Positions 58,461 to 64,000 of a stretch of DNA of 64,000 bases are shown piece after piece; positions within the stretch are counted from its first letter, which is position 1; the number at the start of each line of letters is the position of its first letter. Under the pieces are notes generated by a model that saw nothing but the letters and a program-made list of their open reading frames with translations, ran no database searches and was not told where the DNA came from. The DNA is from Desulfovibrio fairfieldensis (GTDB taxonomy: Bacteria > Desulfobacterota > Desulfovibrionia > Desulfovibrionales > Desulfovibrionaceae). A program made the translations under genes and the position numbers. The DNA lies in the NCBI RefSeq assembly GCF_001553605.1, contig NZ_CP014229.1, positions 627,001-691,000 on the forward strand. Reading direction: 5' to 3'.

Positions 58461-58806
58461 GATTATACCTGGCGTAGTTCGCGCAGCAGCGAAACCGCCC
58501 CTGCGCGGGCGTTGTGCTCAATCATGGCGGCGTCAGCCGCCGGAGCGGTATCAGGAACCATGTGCCGTCTGTCGGCGTTTCCCATTGCGCGCGAACGGCT
58601 GCGCCACAGGCGAGCCCGCTTGCTTGCGCACGGGCCTGCCCATGCCGGGCAGCCGGAGCATTTTCTCCGCAAGAGAGAAAGCCCGGGCAACGGGACGGAT
58701 TACAACAGTGCCGCCAGACGCGCACACGCCCGGCGGCACTGTGGAAAGAATACGAGTTCTGTAAACGGATCAGCCGCGGAATGCCGCGCGGGCATCACGC
58801 TGTCGG
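58461..58806. other. Gap between ferredoxin and YkgJ genes
   Basis: 346 bases without a credible gene. An 11-pair perfect hairpin (ACAGTGCCGCC 58705-58715, GGCGGCACTGT 58732-58742) lies past the ferredoxin stop and may end its transcript, although the T-run is poor. Confidence 0.5.
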
Positions 58807-58995
58807 CTAGGCTTCTTCGACAGTGATGGCGCTGGCTTCACAGACTTCCACACAGGATTCACAGCCGAGGCATTCTTCAGCGTTCACGGGTTCGGACTTG
58901 CCGTCTTTGATTTCATAGACTTCCACGGGGCAAACGTCCACGCATTCGCCGCAACCCACGCATTTGTCGTTATCAACACTCACATTGTAGCCCAT
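58807..58995 (-). CDS. Two-cluster 4Fe-4S ferredoxin
   Basis: 62 residues (MGYNVSVDNDKCVGCGECVD). Both cluster motifs are complete: CVGCGECVDVCP and CLGCESCVEVCE, the latter with Glu in place of the final Pro. Acidic overall, like Desulfovibrio ferredoxins that serve pyruvate:ferredoxin oxidoreductase. GGGAGGAAACA upstream is a strong ribosome site. Monocistronic. Confidence 0.93.
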   Translation of the reverse strand: MGYNVSVDNDKCVGCGECVDVCPVEVYEIKDGKSEPVNAEECLGCESCVEVCEASAITVEEA

Positions 58996-59184
58996 TGTTT
59001 CCTCCCAAAGTAACTTTGTGTCCTGCCGGATGCAGGCCGCGGCTGAACACCGCTTGTGAAATGGATAGCGTCAGCCCCCCGCCCTGTCAAGTGCCTCCGG
59101 CCTTTTTGCCCGGCCCGGCCTGAACCGCGGGTTCGTCATACAAATAAGGCCGTTGCACCGTTTGGCAAGAGCACGCGGACGGGC

Positions 59185-60567
59185 CTAAAGCACAAGGCGC
59201 GCGTAATAGCCCCGGTCGCCGCGCACCACCTGTAAAAGCACTTGTCCGGCCAGGCGTTCCTTGCGGAAGGCCTGGAGCAGTTCGCTCATATTCTTGACGC
59301 GCATGCCGCCGACCCCGGTAATCAGATCGCCCTTGCGCAGAAAGGCGGCCGGGCCGTCCGGGCGCACGCTCTGGATGACCAGACCCTGTTTGCCTTCCCG
59401 TACGGCAAGGCCCCAGCGCCGTTCCATGAGTTTCCGGGCTGTGTCGTCCTCAAAGGGCACGGGCGTCACGTCCAGAGCGAGCACTTTTTCGCCCCGGCGC
59501 AAGTTGAGGCGCAGGCTTTCGCCGCCGGTCTGGTTGCGCAGCACATTGATGTAATCCCGCCGGTCGCGCACGGGCGAGGCATTGATGCTTTCAATAATGT
59601 CGCCGGGTTCGATGCCCGCCTTGGCCGCGGGCGTGCCTTCAAACACCGCGCCCACCAGCACGCCGCGCGCTTCCTTGAGCCCCAAGGCCATGGCCATGCG
59701 GCTGTCCAGGTCCTCGGCCATGAGCCCCAGCCAGAGCGGGGCCACGCGGCCCTGGCCCATGAGGTCGGCCATGACCCGGCGGGCCTTGTTGATGGGAATG
59801 GCAAAGCCGATGCCCTCGGCGCGGGCGTCCACTGCGGTGTTGATGCCGATGAGGCTGCCCTCGATGTTCAACAGCGGGCCGCCGCTGTTGCCGGGATTAA
59901 TGGCCGCGTCGGTCTGGATCAGATCCGTGAACACGCCGCCGTCGTTGCGGATAGTCCGGCCCAGGGCGGAAACCACGCCCGTGGTCACCGTATGGTTGAA
60001 GCCGAAGGGATTGCCGATGGCAATGACCGTCTCGCCGGGCATGATGTCGGTGGAGTCGCCCAGGCGCACGGCGGGCAGATCATGCGCGCCCTTGATTTCC
60101 AGCACCGCGATGTCGAAATCCGGTTCCGCGCCCTTGACCGTGGCGGGGAATTCGCGTCCGTCCAGCAGGTGAACCATGACTTCGTCGCCGCCGGCAATGA
60201 CGTGAGCGTTGGTCAGCACCAGACCCTTGCGGCCGTCCACAATGACGCCGGAACCCAGGCTGACGCGTTTCCGCTTCCGGGGCTGCGCGCCGAAGCCGTT
60301 GGAATCCGGAAAGCCGGGGCCGAAGCCGGGCCCGAAAAAGCGCTCCAGCGGGGAGACGCGGTGCCCCTCGATAATATGGGTGCTGGTGATGTTGACCACC
60401 GCCGGGGCCACGGCCTGCACGGCGCGGACCACGGGGGTGAGGCGGGGGCTGTCCGGCGCTGGCGCGGCCTGGGCTCCCCGGACGACCTGTCCGGGAAGCC
60501 CGGCCAGCAGGCAGACGAAGAGGAAAGGGAGAAACCTACGGACGCTCTGAACTGCACAGTTCGGCAT
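59185..60567 (-). CDS. degP: DegP/HtrA-type periplasmic serine protease, two PDZ domains
   Basis: 460 residues from ATG 60565-60567 (MPNCAVQSVRRFLPF) with GGAAGG upstream; a TTG five codons earlier is possible. A signal peptide is followed by the trypsin-like domain with the triad at His122 (LTNAHVI), Asp152 (DFDIAVLEI) and Ser228 (NPGNSGGPLL). PDZ1 (about 275-355, LWLGLMAEDLDSRMAMALGL...KAGIEPGDIIESINASPV) and PDZ2 (about 380-460) complete it. It degrades or refolds misfolded envelope proteins. It starts 2 bases after an 80-residue membrane protein gene. Confidence 0.93.
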   Translation of the reverse strand: MPNCAVQSVRRFLPFLFVCLLAGLPGQVVRGAQAAPAPDSPRLTPVVRAVQAVAPAVVNITSTHIIEGHRVSPLERFFGPGFGPGFPDSNGFGAQPRKRKRVSLGSGVIVDGRKGLVLTNAHVIAGGDEVMVHLLDGREFPATVKGAEPDFDIAVLEIKGAHDLPAVRLGDSTDIMPGETVIAIGNPFGFNHTVTTGVVSALGRTIRNDGGVFTDLIQTDAAINPGNSGGPLLNIEGSLIGINTAVDARAEGIGFAIPINKARRVMADLMGQGRVAPLWLGLMAEDLDSRMAMALGLKEARGVLVGAVFEGTPAAKAGIEPGDIIESINASPVRDRRDYINVLRNQTGGESLRLNLRRGEKVLALDVTPVPFEDDTARKLMERRWGLAVREGKQGLVIQSVRPDGPAAFLRKGDLITGVGGMRVKNMSELLQAFRKERLAGQVLLQVVRGDRGYYARLVL

Positions 60568-60569
60568 GA

Positions 60570-60812
60570 CTACCTTCCGCAATACGTTTCACCGCGCGGT
60601 ATGTTCTGCCCCGGCGCGGCGGGAAGCACTGCCGCCACGGACCGCGGCATGGCCGCATCCGCGCGCTGTTCGGCCTGAACCGTGGCGAACCCGGCGCTTT
60701 CGTGCGCGGCCGTGGCTAGGGCGCCCCTGATGGGCAGGCCCACAAGGGCGGTCAGCAGGCAGAACAAAAAGAAAAGGGCGGCCCGGCGGGCGTTGCGATA
60801 TATATTGTACAT
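60570..60812 (-). CDS. Small membrane or secreted protein preceding degP
   Basis: 80 residues (MYNIYRNARRAALFFLF). A basic N-terminus and one hydrophobic segment (AALFFLFCLLTALVGLPIRGALA) are followed by an Ala/Pro-rich tail. GAGGTG lies at ribosome-site distance. The stop codon is 2 bases from the degP ATG, so the two are translationally coupled. No homology recognised. It may be a regulator or substrate adaptor of the protease, which is inference. Confidence 0.6.
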   Translation of the reverse strand: MYNIYRNARRAALFFLFCLLTALVGLPIRGALATAAHESAGFATVQAEQRADAAMPRSVAAVLPAAPGQNIPRGETYCGR

Positions 60813-60866
60813 GATTCACCTCGTAAAGTCTCGCCGCCCGTATGACGCAGGGCAGCAGTTTGAACG

Positions 60867-60974
60867 GCCTGTCCGGAAATCCGGAATTTCAGAGTCATTT
60901 ACTAGGTAATCATCGTGGCCGACTTGTAAAGGAAGCGGTGGGCAACGGCCCTTGCGCCGCCGTTCCGGACAGGC
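60867..60974 (+). promoter_or_regulatory. Structured leader upstream of cobT
   Basis: GCCTGTCCGGAA (60867-60878) pairs perfectly with TTCCGGACAGGC (60963-60974), closing an 84-base interior. The right arm ends 12 bases before the cobT ATG. I do not see the conserved cobalamin-riboswitch boxes, so it is unclassified. Confidence 0.45.
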
Positions 60975-60986
60975 TACAAACCGCCG

Positions 60987-62111
60987 ATGGACAAGAAAAT
61001 CAGTTTTACTTCGGCGGATCTGGAAGCGCTTTTCCCCGGACTGCGCATTGAGGCCGTGCGCCGGGAAGATCTGGACGCGGCCCAGGCCCATCTGGACAAT
61101 CTGACCAAGCCGCGCGGCAGCCTGGGACGGCTGGAAGAACTGGCCGCCCGCCTGTACGCCATGAGCGGGGGGCGGCTGCCCCTTTCGGTCAGTCCGGCCC
61201 TGATGCTGACCGTGGCCGGAGACCACGGCGTGGCCGCCCGGGGGGTTTCGCCCTTTCCCCAGGCCGTGACCAGGCAGATGGTCATGAATTTCTGCAACGG
61301 CGGGGCGGCGGTCAACGTGCTTTGCCGTTGCGGGGGACTGGATCTGCGGGTGGTGGACGCCGGTTGCGCGGGCGGCCCGTTTGCGCCGCACCCCATGCTT
61401 CTGGACCGCCGCCTGGGCGACGGCACCGCGGATATGAGCCGGGGCCCGGCCATGAGCCGCGAAACCTGCCTGCACGGCTTGCGGCTGGGTCTGGAGCTGG
61501 CCGCCGGTGCGGCCCGTGAGGGCTACCGCTGCCTGGGCACGGGCGAGATGGGCATCGCCAATTCCACGGCGGGCACGGCCCTGTACTGCGCCTTGCTGGG
61601 CCTGGAGCCCGAAGATATCACCGGCCCCGGCGCGGGTTCCGATCCGGCCATGGTCCGGCACAAGGCGGGCATTGTGCGCGAGGCCCTGCGCGTTAACGCC
61701 GCCACCCTGGCCTCCGCCGATCCGGTAACTATTCTGGCCGCCGTGGGCGGCTTTGAAATCGCTGTCATGAGCGGCATCATGCTGGGCGCGGCCTCGCAGC
61801 GCCTGCCCGTGTTGGTGGACGGCTTTATCTGCAGCGCGGCCTATGTTGCGGCCCTGGCGATCTGTCCGGACCTGGCGGGATATGCCGTGCTGTCCCACGC
61901 CTCGGCCGAACCGGGCCACGGCCCGGCGCTGGCCCGCCTGGATAGCGGGGTGTCCGGGGGGATGTCCGGCGAACCCCTGCTGCACCTGAACATGCGCCTG
62001 GGCGAGGGCACGGGCGGGGCCCTGGCCTACCATCTGCTGCGCGGCGCGGCGGCCGTCTATAATGAAATGGCGACCTTCAGCTCGGCGGGCGTTGATGAGA
62101 GGACGGCGTAA
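60987..62111 (+). CDS. cobT: Nicotinate-nucleotide--dimethylbenzimidazole phosphoribosyltransferase
   Basis: 374 residues. CobT motifs: LDNLTKPRGSLGRLEELA, LTVAGDHGVAARGVSPFP, CNGGAAVNVLC, LGTGEMGIANSTAG, TGPGAGSD, and the catalytic Glu in LNMRLGEGTGGAL. It attaches ribose phosphate to the lower base of cobalamin. The stop is directly followed by the ATG of the ABC ATPase gene. The ribosome site is weak and the start is preceded by a structured leader. Confidence 0.93.
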   Translation: MDKKISFTSADLEALFPGLRIEAVRREDLDAAQAHLDNLTKPRGSLGRLEELAARLYAMSGGRLPLSVSPALMLTVAGDHGVAARGVSPFPQAVTRQMVMNFCNGGAAVNVLCRCGGLDLRVVDAGCAGGPFAPHPMLLDRRLGDGTADMSRGPAMSRETCLHGLRLGLELAAGAAREGYRCLGTGEMGIANSTAGTALYCALLGLEPEDITGPGAGSDPAMVRHKAGIVREALRVNAATLASADPVTILAAVGGFEIAVMSGIMLGAASQRLPVLVDGFICSAAYVAALAICPDLAGYAVLSHASAEPGHGPALARLDSGVSGGMSGEPLLHLNMRLGEGTGGALAYHLLRGAAAVYNEMATFSSAGVDERTA

Positions 62112-63077
62112 ATGGCGGAGAGCACGACTTCCGCAGCCCCGCTGCTCGCCCTGGAGGACGTGAGCCGCCGTTTTCTGGTGCGGCGCGGCTGGTTCGGGGA
62201 ACCGCAACAGCTTACCGCCGTGGATGGGGTGAGTCTCGGCCTGCGCCGGGGTGAAAGCCTCGGATTGGTGGGCGAATCCGGCTGCGGCAAATCCACACTG
62301 GGCCGCCTGGCCTGCGGCCTGCTCACGCCCTCGGAAGGGCGGGTGCTGCTGGAGGGCAGGGAGTTGCCCACGGCGGGTGCTGCCAGCTGGGCCGCCGGGC
62401 GGATTCAGATGGTTTTTCAGGACCCCTTTTCCTCGCTCAACCCGCGCCTTTCCGTGCGCGCCTCCGTGGCCGAGCCTCTGGCGGCCCGTGATATGCCCCG
62501 CGCCGAGCGCCGCCGTCTGGCGGATGAAATGCTCGCCACCGTGGGCCTGGAAGGCATGGGCGGGCGTTATCCGCATGAATTTTCCGGCGGCCAGCGCCAG
62601 CGCATCGCCGTGGCCCGCGCCCTGATCACCAGGCCGGACGTGGTCATCTGCGACGAGCCGGTTTCGGCCCTGGACGCTTCGGTGCAGGCGCAGGTGCTCA
62701 ATCTGCTGCGCGATGTGCAGGAGCGTTTCAGCCCGTCCTATCTTTTCATTTCGCACGATCTGGCGGTGGTGGGCTTCATCTGCCCGCGCATTCTGGTCAT
62801 GTATCTGGGCCAGGTGGTGGAGGAGGCCCCGCGCGAACGCCTGTTCGCGGGCGCGGCCCATCCCTACAGCCAGGCCCTGCTGGCCGCCATGCCCACCGGC
62901 GACGGAGAAAGCCGCCTGCCCCGGATTCTTGAAGGCGAGCTGCCCAGCCCGCTCAATCCTCCCGCGGGCTGCCGCTTTCACCCGCGTTGCCCCAAAGCCG
63001 TGGATATCTGCCGCCGCGAGCCCCCGGCCTGGAAGGAACTTGCCCCCGGCTGGCGGGCGCGCTGCCATCTGTTGTGA
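62112..63077 (+). CDS. Oligopeptide/dipeptide-type ABC transporter ATP-binding protein (OppF/DppF)
   Basis: 321 residues. Walker A GESGCGKST, Q-loop VFQDPFSSLNPRLSV, signature EFSGGQRQRIAVARAL, Walker B VVICDEPVSALDASV and H-loop SHDLAVV. The C-terminal oligopeptide/dipeptide extension (CRFHPRCPKAVDICRREPP) is present. It normally works with OppD and two permeases, none of which is visible here, although they could lie beyond the window. It directly abuts cobT (0-base gap), so a link with corrinoid or nickel/cobalt uptake is conceivable. Confidence 0.88.
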   Translation: MAESTTSAAPLLALEDVSRRFLVRRGWFGEPQQLTAVDGVSLGLRRGESLGLVGESGCGKSTLGRLACGLLTPSEGRVLLEGRELPTAGAASWAAGRIQMVFQDPFSSLNPRLSVRASVAEPLAARDMPRAERRRLADEMLATVGLEGMGGRYPHEFSGGQRQRIAVARALITRPDVVICDEPVSALDASVQAQVLNLLRDVQERFSPSYLFISHDLAVVGFICPRILVMYLGQVVEEAPRERLFAGAAHPYSQALLAAMPTGDGESRLPRILEGELPSPLNPPAGCRFHPRCPKAVDICRREPPAWKELAPGWRARCHLL

Positions 63078-63144
63078 GCACGGGACAGGCCCGCGCCGGG
63101 CGGCCAAAGGTTTTCGGCCCGGCAGCCCGAGGAGTGGGTGCGCC

Positions 63145-64000
63145 ATGAAATTCTGTCTGAATCTCTGCAATGACATTAATTTTGAGCCGGATGCGGTGCA
63201 GCCCTGCTGCAATGTGCACGCCATTGCCGTGCCGCGCTTTCCTTTTACGGGCGGCAGGCTGGATATGGCCGCCTACGCCAGGCATATCCAGAATGTCGTG
63301 GAGCAATTGCAGAAAGGGGGCGCAGTGTGCCGGGGCTGTCCGGAATGTATCGAGATTAACGCGCCGCAGGATTCAGCCGCGCGGCTGCTGTTCAGGTCGG
63401 TCAGCATCAATATGCACAGGCATTTGTGCAATTGCCGATGCGTGTACTGCGATTTGTGGCGAGGCCACGGCGCGGGTTACGCCATTCTGCCTGTGCTCCG
63501 GAGCCTTGAAGAGCAGAAAGTCTTGCGCCGGGATTGCTTTTTCAGCTGGGGCGGCGGCGAACCGGGCATCCTGCCGGATTTTGAGGAAGCCAGCCAATGG
63601 ATTCTGCATAACGGCTGGCCGCAATACGTGCATACCAACGCCTTGCGTTTTTCCCCGGCCATTGCCGCTCTGCTGCGGGACGGCAAGGGCGGCGTCAACG
63701 TCAGTCTGGACAGCGCCTCGCCGGAAGTCTACCGGGCGGTCAAGGGGGTGGACGGTTTCACACGGGTGACCGCCAATATTGAACGCTACCGGGCGGCGGC
63801 CCGCGAGGCCGGACTCATCCATCTCAAGTACATCATTTTTGAAAAGAACAACGCCGTCGCGGAACTGGAACGCTTTTTCGCCCTTTGCCGGGCGCTGGAC
63901 GTCACCTCCGTGCAGTTTTCCCTTAATTTTCAGGAGTTGAACGGCGCGGGGCCCGCCCCCAAGACGCTGCTCGGGGCGGCTTTTTTCCGGCACCGGGCCG
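63145..64000 (+). CDS. Radical SAM protein with N-terminal cysteine clusters, C-terminus cut by window
   Basis: At least 285 residues from ATG 63145 (MKFCLNLCNDINFEPDAV); the frame is open at the window end. The radical SAM motif CX3CX2C is at C95, C99 and C102 (CNCRCVYCDLW), followed by WGGGEP. Before it are extra cysteines (C4, C8, C21, C22, and CRGCPEC at 62-68), so an auxiliary Fe-S cluster is probably bound at the N-terminus, the reverse of the usual SPASM order. VNVSLDSASPEVYRAVKG is typical of the barrel. Such proteins modify peptides, sugars or lipids; the target is unknown. It lies 67 bases after the ABC ATPase gene. Confidence 0.83.
   Translation, partial: MKFCLNLCNDINFEPDAVQPCCNVHAIAVPRFPFTGGRLDMAAYARHIQNVVEQLQKGGAVCRGCPECIEINAPQDSAARLLFRSVSINMHRHLCNCRCVYCDLWRGHGAGYAILPVLRSLEEQKVLRRDCFFSWGGGEPGILPDFEEASQWILHNGWPQYVHTNALRFSPAIAALLRDGKGGVNVSLDSASPEVYRAVKGVDGFTRVTANIERYRAAAREAGLIHLKYIIFEKNNAVAELERFFALCRALDVTSVQFSLNFQELNGAGPAPKTLLGAAFFRHRA

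Noticed and set aside
60820..60986. Cobalamin riboswitch before cobT
   Set aside because: The conserved B12-box words are not visible; only a long-range stem is present, so it is reported as unclassified.
60816..63224. 802-residue minus-strand open frame opposite cobT and the ABC ATPase
   Set aside because: Antisense shadow with low-complexity Gly/Ala/His/Arg composition and no motif; the plus-strand genes are certain.
1..64000. CRISPR arrays, rRNA or tRNA genes, full insertion sequences or prophage
   Set aside because: No regularly spaced repeats, rRNA signatures, tRNA folds or transposase/integrase frames were found; the only phage-like hint is the CI-type regulator.

Overview
The window looks like a chromosomal segment of a GC-rich, anaerobic deltaproteobacterium close to Desulfovibrio (Desulfovibrionaceae, possibly host-associated). 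This is inferred from family content: a glycolate/lactate-type GlcDF oxidase, a two-cluster ferredoxin, a Tol-Pal system with an orthodox outer membrane, RNase J, a stand-alone IMP cyclohydrolase, PrpR-type sigma-54 activators and TauE/SafE exporters. No database search was possible. About 60 protein genes are supported. I see no rRNA, tRNA, CRISPR array or complete transposase gene.

Layout. 1-4.2 kb (minus) is a catabolic operon: CitE-like lyase, malic enzyme, GlcD and GlcF (cut by the window start), divergent from a FadR-type regulator (4.6-5.5 kb). An amidohydrolase and a D-2-hydroxyacid dehydrogenase follow. Together these could oxidise glycolate through glyoxylate, malyl-CoA/malate and pyruvate. 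8.4-14.2 kb (minus) is the tol-pal cluster tolQ-tolR-tolA, two extra TonB-C-domain proteins, tolB and pal. 14.4-20.2 kb (minus) is a transport and sulfur-related operon (TauE/SafE exporter, sulfotransferase, DASS anion symporter, PrpR-type sigma-54 activator) with a strong -24/-12 promoter. 20.5-30.7 kb holds a DEAD-box helicase, a very large PAS/GGDEF/EAL protein, a TolC-type channel and RNase J.

31-38.3 kb (plus) is a compact run: a small membrane protein, hflK, hflC, a CI-like regulator with a dead S24 domain, an MltB-type transglycosylase, a FabF-like ketosynthase and an acyl-CoA synthetase. 39.1-43.2 kb has an HD protein, a D-Ala-D-Ala ligase, a CatA-type acetyltransferase, an AraC regulator and an EamA transporter. 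43.5-46.9 kb is a lower-GC DNA-alkylation-repair island (Ada-AlkA fusion plus three MGMT-family proteins) that looks acquired. 46.9-50.5 kb (minus) makes CDP-4-keto-6-deoxyglucose and a derivative, with a UbiA-type prenyltransferase.

51-56.6 kb (lipoprotein, hflX, purH N-domain, exonuclease III, a small protein) is crowded with short intergenic repeats, including two MITE-like elements with CTAG flanks sitting on stop codons. 56.7-64 kb holds a TPR/YkgJ trio, ferredoxin, a DegP protease with a small upstream partner, cobT, an orphan OppF-type ATPase and a radical SAM protein cut by the window end.

The most notable points are the apparent complete glycolate-to-pyruvate operon, the sigma-54-controlled sulfotransferase/exporter/importer operon, the duplicated TolA C-terminal domain, the repair island, the dispersed repeat families, and small membrane proteins next to membrane proteostasis genes.
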